DNA of 64,000 nucleotides from NCBI GenBank assembly GCA_001464915.1, contig LNED01000022.1, positions 211,256-275,255 of the forward strand. The letters run 5' to 3'. Source of the DNA: Sphingomonadales bacterium Ga0077531. GTDB lineage: Bacteria > Pseudomonadota > Alphaproteobacteria > Sphingomonadales > Sphingomonadaceae. The notes under the pieces are model-generated. The model saw only the letters and a list, made by a program, of their open reading frames with translations, was not told the origin of the DNA and did not search any database. Below are positions 54,067-61,665 of this stretch, in pieces. Each line of letters opens with the position of its first letter. Within the stretch, counting starts at the first letter, position 1. Both the position numbers and the translations under genes were made by a program.

Positions 54067-54072
54067 GCCGCT

Positions 54073-56124
54073 CTACCCAAACACCCGCCGCCCGAAGGTC
54101 ACCCGATCCGCCATCGCCATGGTGGTGAGCTGCGCATTGACGCGGATGCAGCTTGGCATCACGCTGGCGTCGGTGATCAGCACGTTGGCGGTGCCATGCA
54201 CCCGCTGATCGAGATCGACCACGCCCTTGGCCGGATCTTCATTGATCGCATTGCCGCCATGCGGATGGCTTGAAGACAGCACGACATCATCGGGCTCCCG
54301 GATCTTGTCGCGCATCAACTGATCGATGGCCTCATCGCTGATCCCGGCCTCGATCGTGTCGCCTTTGAGCAGCGCTGGATAGACTTCCTGCGCGCCGCCC
54401 GCGAGGTGCACCTTGGTGAGGAGCGCCAGCGCGCGGCGCAGCACCTCAAGGTCGGCCTCCTGAAGCTTGAAGCTGAGCTTGCCGTTCTTGATCGTGCCGC
54501 GCCGGTCAGCAGGAAACAGCACCCCGGCCGATGCCAGCCGGTTATAGTTCAGCATCCGCTGGAAGTGATCCCCAAACCAGCCGGGCACCAGCGTCGCCAT
54601 GCTCATCGGGGGCTGGAAATGGCTCTCGATCAGGAAATCGCCGCGATCGATGAAGGTCGCCATCTGGTCTTCGTCCCACGCCCGCACCGGATCAACCATC
54701 AGGGCAGGGACGGGGCAGGCGATGTTGAGCGATATGTCCTTACCGGTTCCCATGATCCCGCTGGCCGAAAGGATGTTGCTGGATGCGATGGTGCCCGCAG
54801 CGACCACCACGCCCTTCGTCACGCCGATCCGCTTGCCGCGGCCATCGGGCAGCAGGATCTGCACCGATGTCGCCACGCGGCGGCCATCGGCAGCGCGCGG
54901 CCCCCAGCCGATTTCGAGCACCTGCGCATGGGCGAGAATCCGCGCCTTGCGCGGCGCGCTTAGCGCGGCGTGATGCAGAAAGCTTTCGGGCATCGCGCGC
55001 TTGCGGCCATAGGGGCAGCCGGTGTTGCAATAGCCGCAGGATATGCAGCGATTATCTTCGGACTTCGCGCCCCAGTTCTTGCGGAACCAGCCTGAAATGG
55101 CGCGTTGATCAAGCGGGTCGGCGGAGCCCGCCCGGTAGGCCTGCCAGCCGGTCAGCATCCGCGTGCCATTGTTTTGCCCTAGCCGCCGGTCGATCTCGTG
55201 AATGCCGAGCCGCGTCTCGATCCGCTCGTAAGAGGAATCGAGCATATCGCTCGCGATTCCCGCGCCCAGCCCCTGCCAGGTCGCCAGCACATCATTGGCA
55301 TCAGGATGGGTCTCGCCCTCGCGTGCAAGCCGCAGGCAGATGCCGTTGTTGATCACGGTCGATCCGCCCACCGTGCGGCCCTGGAACACGATGATATCGC
55401 GGTCACGCGTGGTCTGGATCGCGCCGTCCTTGTAGAGGCTCGACGACATCCGCAGCTCATGCGGGGTGATGGCGGTGCTTGGGAGATAGGGCCCGGCCTC
55501 GATCACCAGCACCTCGTATCCCTGATCGGCAAGGTTTGCAGCCGCCACCGCGCCGCCTGCGCCCGAACCGATTACGATCACCTCGACACTTTCGGGGATG
55601 GCGTCCTCGCTGACGAAGACCTGCGGGGGCAGATCATTGCCCGAATACTCGTCGATCTCCGGATCGTCGGGCGTGCCGGCGCGGGTGCGGTGGCGGGGCA
55701 GGGTGAAGCCGATTGCGGCGAACACCGGATTGCCAGCGTTGGCGTCTTCTTCCGCCGCCTGATCCGCGTCAGGCCCGGCGGCATCAAGCCAGTGGCCATA
55801 ATAGCCTGCATAAACAATGCCGCGAATACGGGCCATGTCCTGAAACAGATCGACCCGGCTGTTCTTCAGCCGCCGTTCGATCCGCCAGATGCGAAATCTA
55901 CGCGGCGCAAAGTGCCACACTGGCCCGCCCAGAACCACCCATGCGGCCAGCACTGACAGGCCGGTTTCAAACGGGGTGCGCCCTTCGATATTGCCGAACA
56001 TGGTTTGCAGATTGTCGACAACCTGTTGCGGGGTGATCGCCATTTCTGCGGGTTCGACGAACATGGTCTCGGCCATCTTGCGCCAGATCGCGGCAATGAA
56101 CGGATTGAACGGTTTGGTCTGCAT
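54073..56124 (-). CDS. GMC-family FAD oxidoreductase
   Basis: A 683-aa flavoenzyme. An N-terminal extension of about 180 residues is followed by the FAD motif VEVIVIGSGAGGAVAAANLADQGYEVLVIEAG near 178, GRTVGGSTVINNGICLRL near 248, a Cys-rich motif CISCGYCNTGCPYGRKRAMPESFL near 362, and the C-terminal NVLITDASVMPSCIRVNAQLTTMAMADRV. The length and Cys motif resemble long-chain alcohol oxidase-type members. Substrate could be a fatty alcohol or sterol-like compound. Convergent with the thioesterase gene, seven bases apart. Confidence 0.82.
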   Translation of the reverse strand: MQTKPFNPFIAAIWRKMAETMFVEPAEMAITPQQVVDNLQTMFGNIEGRTPFETGLSVLAAWVVLGGPVWHFAPRRFRIWRIERRLKNSRVDLFQDMARIRGIVYAGYYGHWLDAAGPDADQAAEEDANAGNPVFAAIGFTLPRHRTRAGTPDDPEIDEYSGNDLPPQVFVSEDAIPESVEVIVIGSGAGGAVAAANLADQGYEVLVIEAGPYLPSTAITPHELRMSSSLYKDGAIQTTRDRDIIVFQGRTVGGSTVINNGICLRLAREGETHPDANDVLATWQGLGAGIASDMLDSSYERIETRLGIHEIDRRLGQNNGTRMLTGWQAYRAGSADPLDQRAISGWFRKNWGAKSEDNRCISCGYCNTGCPYGRKRAMPESFLHHAALSAPRKARILAHAQVLEIGWGPRAADGRRVATSVQILLPDGRGKRIGVTKGVVVAAGTIASSNILSASGIMGTGKDISLNIACPVPALMVDPVRAWDEDQMATFIDRGDFLIESHFQPPMSMATLVPGWFGDHFQRMLNYNRLASAGVLFPADRRGTIKNGKLSFKLQEADLEVLRRALALLTKVHLAGGAQEVYPALLKGDTIEAGISDEAIDQLMRDKIREPDDVVLSSSHPHGGNAINEDPAKGVVDLDQRVHGTANVLITDASVMPSCIRVNAQLTTMAMADRVTFGRRVFG

Positions 56125-56243
56125 GATGTGATCGGCCCCCTGTCACTCTTCGCTATCCTGACACAGCGCCAAGCAATTGTAACCTTGCGCCGATTTTCGT
56201 CCTACAAAGCGAGGCGCGCGGCACCGGGTGCAACCCCACCCGC

Positions 56244-56282
56244 CGCGAAACGCAATTGCGCGTCCGGGTCAGGCTTCTATAC
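56244..56282 (+). promoter_or_regulatory. Promoter module, copy 1 (before DUF427 gene)
   Basis: CGCGAAACGC, 21 bases, then TTCTATAC; within it TTGCGC and TATACC are 16 bases apart as a sigma70-like pair. The same layout with equal spacing occurs before crtW at 56647, and the next bases (CAA) also match. Confidence 0.6.
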
Positions 56283-56355
56283 CCAATCCCAAGTCCCGTT
56301 GGCACGGTCTGCGCACGCTGCGGCGGCGCGCTGGATCACGAAAGGTAGAAGACGC

Positions 56356-56637
56356 ATGGTCAAGGCAACGTGGAACGGCGCGGTTATCGCCGAAAGCGAC
56401 GATACGGTGGTGGTTGAAGGCAACCACTATTTCCCGCGCAAGGATGTGCGCGCGCAATATCTGATCGACAGCAACACCCAAACGACCTGCGGGTGGAAGG
56501 GCGTTGCGTCCTACCATTCGCTCAGCGTCGATGGCGCGAACAATACCGACGCCGCGTGGTACTATCCCGATCCCAAGGACGCTGCCGCCGAAATCACGGA
56601 CCGCATCGCCTTTTGGAAAGGGGTCGAAGTGCGTTGA
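56356..56637 (+). CDS. DUF427 domain protein
   Basis: A 93-aa single-domain protein: MVKATWNGAVIAESDDTVVVEGNHYFPRKDVRAQYLIDSNTQTTCGWKGVASYHSLSVDGANNTDAAWYYPDPKDAAAEITDRIAFWKGVEV. The pattern W-x-G-x-x-I-A-x-S and TxCxWKGxAxY is the DUF427 signature; these small beta-rich proteins have no settled function. ATG 56356 follows AAAGG. It shares a promoter module with crtW, which begins 84 bases downstream. Confidence 0.85.
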   Translation: MVKATWNGAVIAESDDTVVVEGNHYFPRKDVRAQYLIDSNTQTTCGWKGVASYHSLSVDGANNTDAAWYYPDPKDAAAEITDRIAFWKGVEVR

Positions 56638-56646
56638 CGTCGCCCC

Positions 56647-56685
56647 CGCGAAACGCCTTTGCCACTTTGTGCGAGGGTTCTATAC
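56647..56685 (+). promoter_or_regulatory. Promoter module, copy 2 (before crtW)
   Basis: CGCGAAACGC, 21 bases, TTCTATAC, with TTGCCA and TATACG as a possible -35/-10 pair. Same spacing as copy 1. It overlaps the end of no gene and begins ten bases after the DUF427 stop. Confidence 0.6.
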
Positions 56686-56721
56686 GCAACCACATGCCCC
56701 CCGCGTGCGTATCCTTTTGAC

Positions 56722-57507
56722 ATGACCACTCAGCTCTCCCTTCCCGTTCGTGCGCAACAGGGCGCGATTGGCCTTGCGTTGGCGCTCGCTATCGCCGGGA
56801 GCTGGCTGGGCATTCACGCATACGGGATGTTCGTGTTCGAACTCACTTGGAGCAACTGGCCCTTCGCGCTGATGCTGGCGATGGTGCAATGCTGGCTTTC
56901 GGTCGGCGTATTCATCGTCTGCCATGATGCGATGCATGGCAGCCTGGTGCCGGGCAAGCCGCGCGTGAACGGCGCGATCGGTACGGTGCTGCTGGCGCTT
57001 TATGCGGGCTTTGCTTGGAAGCAGCTGCGCGATGCGCATTTCGCGCACCACAAGCTGGCGGGCCGCGCGGGCGATCCTGATTTTGACGAGCATCACCCCG
57101 ATAATTTTCGCCGCTGGTATGCGACCTTTTTCCGGCGCTATTTCGGCTGGCGCTCGATCCTGTTCGTCCACACGGTGGTCGGCATCTACTGGCTGGTGCT
57201 GCACATTCCGATGGTGCAGATCGTGATGCTGTACGGCCTGCCCGCGCTCGCATCATCGCTGCAATTGTTTTACTTCGGCACCTTCCGCCCGCACCGCCAT
57301 ATGCCGGGTGAGGATGCGGATGATTTCGCTGACCGCCATAATACCCGTAGCGAGGATTTCGGCACGCTGGCGAGCCTCGCCACGTGCTTCCATTTCGGCT
57401 ATCATCTCGAACACCACCGCCGCCCCGATGTGCCGTGGTGGGCGCTGCCGCGCGCGCGCCGGGCCGGGGTGGGGCAGGTAGATTTGACTGAGAAGGTGCC
57501 CGCATGA
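56722..57507 (+). CDS. crtW: Beta-carotene ketolase CrtW
   Basis: A 261-aa membrane di-iron ketolase that adds 4/4'-keto groups to beta-ionone rings. The His boxes are VCHDAMHGSL near 75, DAHFAHHKLAG near 113, and FHFGYHLEHHRRPDVPWWALP near 229, with FRPHRHMP near 194. ATG 56722 gives the family length; the track start lies inside the promoter. Overlaps crtZ by four bases, so the pair makes hydroxylated ketocarotenoids. Confidence 0.93.
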   Translation: MTTQLSLPVRAQQGAIGLALALAIAGSWLGIHAYGMFVFELTWSNWPFALMLAMVQCWLSVGVFIVCHDAMHGSLVPGKPRVNGAIGTVLLALYAGFAWKQLRDAHFAHHKLAGRAGDPDFDEHHPDNFRRWYATFFRRYFGWRSILFVHTVVGIYWLVLHIPMVQIVMLYGLPALASSLQLFYFGTFRPHRHMPGEDADDFADRHNTRSEDFGTLASLATCFHFGYHLEHHRRPDVPWWALPRARRAGVGQVDLTEKVPA

Positions 57508-58001
57508 GCTGGCTCGAAATTACGCTGACCGTCCTGTCCTCGCTGATCGGCATGGAGATTTTTGCGTGGGTCGCGCACAAATATATCATGCACGGCTGGG
57601 GCTGGGGCTGGCACCGCGATCATCACGAACCGCACGACAAGGTGTTGGAAAAGAACGATCTGTTCGCGGTTGTCTTCGGCACAATCAATGCCGCGATGTA
57701 TATCTACGGCTCGCTGTACTGGGACTGGCTGTGGTGGTTCGCGGTCGGGATCACGCTGTACGGGGTGATCTACACGCTGGTGCATGACGGGTTGGTGCAC
57801 CAACGCTATTGGCGCTGGGTGCCGCGCAAAGGCTACGCCAAGCGGTTGGTGCAGGCGCACAAGCTGCACCATGCCACCATCGGCAAGGAAGGTGGGGTCA
57901 GCTTCGGCTTCGTGATCGCGCGCGATCCGGCCAAGCTGAAGGCCGAATTGAAGGCGCAGAAAGCGGCTGGGATTGCGGTTGTGCGGGATGCAGCGATCTG
58001 A
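57504..58001 (+). CDS. crtZ: Beta-carotene 3-hydroxylase CrtZ
   Basis: A 165-aa membrane di-iron hydroxylase. The His motifs are WVAHKYIMHGWGWGWHRDHHEPHD near 22, LVHDGLVHQRYWRW near 92, and AHKLHHATIGKEGGVSFGF near 118. Together with CrtW it would yield zeaxanthin, adonirubin or astaxanthin-type products. crtW and crtZ are separate from the spheroidene-type crtCDF branch at the window start. Confidence 0.94.
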   Translation: MSWLEITLTVLSSLIGMEIFAWVAHKYIMHGWGWGWHRDHHEPHDKVLEKNDLFAVVFGTINAAMYIYGSLYWDWLWWFAVGITLYGVIYTLVHDGLVHQRYWRWVPRKGYAKRLVQAHKLHHATIGKEGGVSFGFVIARDPAKLKAELKAQKAAGIAVVRDAAI

Positions 58002-58019
58002 TCGTTCGCAGGTTCGTCT

Positions 58020-58074
58020 AGGCCATCGTTAGACCCTGTTTAGACCCCTGCTAGGCCCGCTCTAGCCCCCATCT
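58020..58074. repeat. Five 11-bp direct repeats next to parS
   Basis: TAG begins at 58020, 58031, 58042, 58053 and 58064. The units are TAGGCCATCGT, TAGACCCTGTT, TAGACCCCTGC, TAGGCCCGCTC and TAGCCCCCATC; consensus TAG-R-CCC-N4. The period is exactly 11 bases, so the sites are on one face of the helix. Located between crtZ and sufE, 18 bases from the parS palindrome. Confidence 0.65.
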
Positions 58075-58092
58075 TGCCCTATGTTCTCTAAA

Positions 58093-58108
58093 TGTTTCAC
58101 GTGAAACA
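58093..58108. promoter_or_regulatory. Perfect parS centromere site
   Basis: TGTTTCACGTGAAACA is the 16-bp palindrome bound by chromosomal ParB proteins, with no mismatch. It is intergenic between convergent crtZ and sufE. A second copy with one mismatch lies 18.7 kb away inside virB6. parS sites usually mark the origin-proximal part of the chromosome. Confidence 0.85.
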
Positions 58109-58135
58109 TTGACGGCGGAGCGCAGGAAACGGCGA

Positions 58136-58546
58136 TCAGGCAGCCGCCAGCCGCGCAGCATGTTCCTTCACCAGCGCGATCATGTTCGGCACGCCCTGCG
58201 TGCGGTTGCTCGATAGCTGGCTTTTCAGGTCGAACGGGGCAAGCGCGCCCATCACGTCCATCTGCGCCACTTCACCGGCAGGCTTGTCCTGCACCGCAGA
58301 AATCACCAGCGCGACGATCCCCTTGGTGATTGCGGCGTTGCTGTCAGCGAGGAAGTGGAGCGTCTCACCATCCGCCCCGGCAGGATAGACCCAAACCGCC
58401 GCTGAACACCCGCGCACCAAAGTCGCATCGGTTTTTAGCGCATCGGGCATGGGTTCCAGCGTCCGGCCCAGCTCGATCAGCAGGCCGTAACGATCATCGC
58501 CTTCGAGGAATTCATATTCCTCAAGAATGTCGGAAAGTGTGCGCAT
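58136..58546 (-). CDS. sufE: SufE-like cysteine desulfuration protein
   Basis: A 136-aa sulfur acceptor for SufS in Fe-S cluster assembly. Family start MRTLSDILEEYEFLEGDDRYGLLIELGRTLEPMP, acceptor Cys in LVRGCSAAVWV near 50, and the C-terminal LSSNRTQGVPNMIALVKEHA. ATG 58546 replaces the TTG of the track. It lies 54 bases beyond the psp-linked genes on the same strand. Confidence 0.92.
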   Translation of the reverse strand: MRTLSDILEEYEFLEGDDRYGLLIELGRTLEPMPDALKTDATLVRGCSAAVWVYPAGADGETLHFLADSNAAITKGIVALVISAVQDKPAGEVAQMDVMGALAPFDLKSQLSSNRTQGVPNMIALVKEHAARLAAA

Positions 58547-58600
58547 TCCGCGCAATTAGGCATGCCGGACGCGAAACGGAAGGGGGATTTACCCGCAATG

Positions 58601-58777
58601 CTACCCGCTCAGGCCGCCGGGCCTGGTGAAGGCGTAATAGATCACATAGAACCAGCTGAAGAACCCATGGACGATGGCCCAGATGATCGACTTGTGCAGG
58701 CTCCAGCTGATCGCCACAGCAATGGCGCTGCCAAGCCCGATCCCAGCTTGCGCCGCGGTGTTGGTGGCGCCGCTCAC
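58601..58777 (-). CDS. 58-aa membrane protein ending the psp operon
   Basis: Too short for the track. It begins with GTG at 58777, overlapping the previous stop (GTGA): VSGATNTAAQAGIGLGSAIAVAISWSLHKSIIWAIVHGFFSWFYVIYYAFTRPGGLSG. Two hydrophobic segments with aromatic residues at the ends. This layout, HKSIIWAIVHGFFSWFYVIYYAF, suggests a small integral membrane protein. Coupled translation supports it. Function unknown. Confidence 0.7.
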   Translation of the reverse strand: MSGATNTAAQAGIGLGSAIAVAISWSLHKSIIWAIVHGFFSWFYVIYYAFTRPGGLSG

Positions 58778-59025
58778 AGTTCCACGCCGCTGGCGATGGC
58801 TTCGAGCTTGCGGATGCGTTCCTTGAGGTCGGCGAGTTCGATCCGGGCAGTGCCGATGGTGGAGCCTTCGTCGGTGGCGGGGCGATGCGCGGTGCGATCA
58901 AGCTCCTGCCGCTTCAGATCAAGCCAGCCCTGCCAGCCGCGCAGCAGCGCCGCCGCGATGACGATGATAGCAATCAGGCCGGATGTAGCCGTGATCACAC
59001 TCGGGTCGAGAAGGGGCGTTATCAT
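58774..59025 (-). CDS. PspB-like small protein, paralogue 4
   Basis: An 83-aa product: an N-terminal membrane helix (VITATSGLIAIIVIAAALLRGW) and a C-terminal coiled coil ARIELADLKERIRKLEAIASGVEL. The helix-plus-LxxRIxxLExI layout matches PspB, whose end reads RIQALESIL. It lacks the RIVTD tail of its siblings. ATGA overlap with the upstream gene and GTGA with the downstream one. Confidence 0.7.
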   Translation of the reverse strand: MITPLLDPSVITATSGLIAIIVIAAALLRGWQGWLDLKRQELDRTAHRPATDEGSTIGTARIELADLKERIRKLEAIASGVEL

Positions 59026-59336
59026 TCGCTCGGTTCCTTCCTGCTGGCGGGAAGCCCCCGCAAGGCTTCGATTTCGGCGGAGATGCGGGCCTGTTCGCGC
59101 GCGTCGCCGCCGTTGCTGTCGGTGACGATGCGTTCGAGCACTTTCACCCGTTCGCGCAGTTCCGTGACTTCGCGCCGGGCGGCGTCGATTTCGGCCAGAC
59201 TGCGGCCATCATCGCGCGGGGCGAGGCGTTCGTTGCCGTTCTCGTCACTGATGATACCAGCGCGGGCCTTGGCGTATTGCACCGCGCCCCACACGACGAT
59301 CGCGATGATCGCGACTATGGCCCAACTGCTGATCAT
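59022..59336 (-). CDS. PspB-like small protein, paralogue 3
   Basis: A 104-aa product with one membrane helix (WAIVAIIAIVVWGAVQYA) then a coiled coil ending VTELRERVKVLERIVTDSNGGDAREQARISAEIEALRGLP. VLERIVTD and IEALR are shared with the two upstream genes and with the region before PspA. Coupled by ATGA at both ends. Proposed membrane-stress adaptor; inferred. Confidence 0.72.
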   Translation of the reverse strand: MISSWAIVAIIAIVVWGAVQYAKARAGIISDENGNERLAPRDDGRSLAEIDAARREVTELRERVKVLERIVTDSNGGDAREQARISAEIEALRGLPASRKEPSE

Positions 59337-59698
59337 GCCTCACCTTTGTCCTTGAGGTTCGACAGGGCCCGATCCCGCAGCGCGTCAATCTCGGCGCCTA
59401 GATGATAGCCGCCGTCGGTGACGATCCGTTCGACATTGGCGAGCCGGTCTTTCATCGATCCCAGCTCAGCGCGCAGTTCGGCGTTTTCCTGGGTCAGCAA
59501 GGTGACGCGATGCGCAGTTTCCTTGTCCGAACCGGGCTTCAAGGATTGGCCCCACATCCCTTCGAGCGGGTAGCCGTTCTTGATCTTCATCCGGGTGGTC
59601 TGGAACGACGCGAGGATGCCCATCGCGCTCAGCACGGCACAGGCAAATATGATCCAGCCAAGATAGGGGAGAAAGTCGATAAAGCTCACTTCCATCAC
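59333..59698 (-). CDS. PspB-like small protein, paralogue 2
   Basis: A 121-aa product with an N-terminal helix (FLPYLGWIIFACAVLSAMGILA), a basic segment, then a coiled coil LTQENAELRAELGSMKDRLANVERIVTDGGYHLGAEIDALRD. NVERIVTDGGYxLxxEIDALRD aligns directly with the next paralogue. Overlaps both neighbours by ATGA. Confidence 0.72.
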   Translation of the reverse strand: MMEVSFIDFLPYLGWIIFACAVLSAMGILASFQTTRMKIKNGYPLEGMWGQSLKPGSDKETAHRVTLLTQENAELRAELGSMKDRLANVERIVTDGGYHLGAEIDALRDRALSNLKDKGEA

Positions 59699-60003
59699 AC
59701 ACGCTCCTTGCGTTCGAGGCCGAGTGGGACGCCCGCATCTGCATCGACCCGCCGTGTATCACGCAGCGCTTCGATCTGGGTGGCGATGTCATAGCCGCGG
59801 TCGGTGACGATCCGTTCGAGCACCTGCACCCGGTCTTCAAGCCGCTGAATGTGGCTGGCATATTGCGCCGCCTTTTCGGCCGTGTGTTCAGCCGTTGCGC
59901 CGATCTGCATTTCGGCGATCTTCTGCTGGTGCTTGGTCCAGATCGCCACCATCGGGATCGACAGTGCGAAGATCGGGATCAAAAGAGCAAGGATGCCTTC
60001 CAT
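59695..60003 (-). CDS. PspB-like small protein, paralogue 1
   Basis: A 102-aa product: N-terminal helix (ILALLIPIFALSIPMVAIW), then KHQQKIAEMQIGATAEHTAEKAAQYASHIQRLEDRVQVLERIVTDRGYDIATQIEALRD. The end is the clearest match to PspB (RIQALESILDAEHPNW). First of four such genes after pspC, with a 30-base gap, the only uncoupled junction in the set. Confidence 0.74.
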   Translation of the reverse strand: MEGILALLIPIFALSIPMVAIWTKHQQKIAEMQIGATAEHTAEKAAQYASHIQRLEDRVQVLERIVTDRGYDIATQIEALRDTRRVDADAGVPLGLERKERV

Positions 60004-60033
60004 AATTCTAGTCCCCTATTGCGTGTATTCAGT

Positions 60034-60411
60034 TCAGCGCAGCCGCTCGATTTCGGCGGTCAGGCGCGGGTTGCTGCTGACATAGTGGGTTTCCACTGCG
60101 GCCAGCCGCCGGTCGATATCGCGGAAGTTGGCGCGGATTTCGCGGGCGGTGCGCTTGGGATTCTGGCGCACGCCCTGCCAGTACTTCTGCTCGCTGGCGT
60201 CGCGGTAGAGGTGCGGCGGTTTTTTGTTCAACACGAACCCGGCGACGAAATAGGCGAGGATCGACCAGCCACCGGTGATGAACATCGAGAAGAACGCCGC
60301 CATCCGCACCCAGAAGACGTTGACCCCGGTATAGTCGGCGATGCCGGAACATACGCCCATCAGCTTCGCATTGTGCTTGTCGCGGTAGAGTGTGGTGCGG
60401 GGCGTGTTCAT
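60034..60411 (-). CDS. pspC: Phage shock protein C
   Basis: A 125-aa membrane protein. The N-terminal PspC domain reads LYRDKHNAKLMGVCSGIADYTGVNVFWVRMAAFFSMFITGGWSILAYFVAGFVLNKKP, followed by a cytoplasmic helix ending RRLAAVETHYVSSNPRLTAEIERLR. That tail echoes the coiled coil of the PspB-like set. Start overlaps the pspB stop (ATGA). With PspB it senses membrane damage and recruits PspA. Confidence 0.92.
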   Translation of the reverse strand: MNTPRTTLYRDKHNAKLMGVCSGIADYTGVNVFWVRMAAFFSMFITGGWSILAYFVAGFVLNKKPPHLYRDASEQKYWQGVRQNPKRTAREIRANFRDIDRRLAAVETHYVSSNPRLTAEIERLR

Positions 60412-60713
60412 GCGCGGGTTCCCTTCTTCTCGGCCATCAGCGCTTCCAATTCGCGCAGCTGGGCATTGTCGTCCTGATGTTCGGCGATCAGCCGGCGGGC
60501 CGGGGTGAAATCGGGCGAGTCAGACGCGACCAACCGTTCCACCGTTTCCATCCGCTGATCGAGCCGTTTGGCGAGGTTGTAGAGTTCTTCCAGCAACACC
60601 TCGTCATCGGCGGTGATGGTCGGCGCGGTCTTCCACTTGGTTACGTAGTGCAGAATGACCCACGGGAGGCCAATGAACAGCATCGCTACGACCAGGACAG
60701 CTTCGAATGGCAT
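60408..60713 (-). CDS. pspB: Phage shock protein B
   Basis: A 101-aa protein: N-terminal membrane helix FEAVLVVAMLFIGLPWVILHYVTKWK, then DEVLLEELYNLAKRLDQRMETVERLVASDSPDFTPARRL, the PspB signature. The C-terminal extension after residue 75 is longer than in E. coli (74 aa). Placed three bases after pspA. Confidence 0.9.
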   Translation of the reverse strand: MPFEAVLVVAMLFIGLPWVILHYVTKWKTAPTITADDEVLLEELYNLAKRLDQRMETVERLVASDSPDFTPARRLIAEHQDDNAQLRELEALMAEKKGTRA

Positions 60714-60716
60714 GGC

Positions 60717-61403
60717 TTATTCCCCCTGTTCCGGCGCGGCTTTGCCCAGCGCCTTCTTCATTTCAGCAAGTTCATCATCAATCGCGTCCGATCCGGCGAG
60801 TGCCGCGATTTCATCGGCGAGCGACGGCATCTTGCCTTCTGCGATCTGCAAAGCGTCGGCGCGGCCCTCGGCGTAATCGACCCGGCGTTCGAGCTGGTCG
60901 AACCGGGCAAGTGCTTCGTCAGTGCGCTCGGTGCTCATCAGCGTGCGCAGCTTGACGCGGTTCTCGGCGCTTTCGAGGCGGGCGGCGATGGCAGTCTGGC
61001 GGCTGCGGGCTTCGCGCAGGCGGTGCTGCAACTTGGCAATGTCGTCTTCGTAGGCCCGCAGCGCATCGTCGAGCACGGCGATTTCAGTCTTGAGCTGATC
61101 GCCCATGTCACCGGCCTTCTTCTTTTCGACCAATGCGGCACGGGCGAGGTCTTCGCGATCCTTGCTGAGGGCGAGCTGCGCCTTCTCAGCCCAATCGGCC
61201 TGAAGGCGGTCAAGCTTGACGCAGTGGCGGTGCATTTCCTTCTGATCCGCGATTGTGCGCGCCGCGCTGGCGCGGACTTCGACCAGGGTTTCCTCCATTT
61301 CGAGGATGATCATGCGGATCATCTTGGTCGGATCATCGGCCTTGTCGAGCATATCGTTGAAATTGGCGGCAATGATGTCGCGGGTGCGGCTGAAAATGCC
61401 CAT
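60717..61403 (-). CDS. pspA: Phage shock protein A
   Basis: A 228-aa ESCRT-III-like coiled-coil protein that binds PspF when idle and stabilises damaged membrane. Start MGIFSRTRDIIAANFNDMLDKADDPTKMIRMIILEMEETLVEVRASAA is diagnostic; long helices follow to residue 190. ATG 61403 has GGAG eight bases ahead. The frame stays open for 90 more codons upstream (see the separate entry). Confidence 0.95.
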   Translation of the reverse strand: MGIFSRTRDIIAANFNDMLDKADDPTKMIRMIILEMEETLVEVRASAARTIADQKEMHRHCVKLDRLQADWAEKAQLALSKDREDLARAALVEKKKAGDMGDQLKTEIAVLDDALRAYEDDIAKLQHRLREARSRQTAIAARLESAENRVKLRTLMSTERTDEALARFDQLERRVDYAEGRADALQIAEGKMPSLADEIAALAGSDAIDDELAEMKKALGKAAPEQGE

Positions 61404-61664
61404 GAAGGCTACTCCATCGAGAAACGAATTGGCGCGGTCGCGGGCGGTGCCGCGGTCTTGTTCAGAACTGCTGGCGCGGCCGCTCGATTGCGTCGGGGTG
61501 GGGCTGCGGCGCAAGGCTTCGATTTCCTCATCAAGCCGCGACAGCCGTCCTGACGACAGTGGGCTGAGGTGCGGGCTGAGATTGTGGGCCGAAGCATCGC
61601 CGGTGGCAGCGTCTGCGCGGGGGGCATTACGCTCCGGCCCCAAGGGATCGCGGGGATCGCCCAT
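61404..61664 (-). other. Open in-frame extension upstream of pspA
   Basis: Between the first operon gene and pspA the pspA frame is open with no stop. ATG 61664 begins MGDPRDPLGPERNAPRADAATGDASAHNLSPHLSPLSSGRLSRLDEEIEALRRSPTPTQSS. LSRLDEEIEALR resembles the IEALR end of the PspB-like paralogues. Either a longer PspA form is made, or this is a leader. No ribosome site precedes ATG 61664. Confidence 0.4.
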
Positions 61665-61665
61665 C

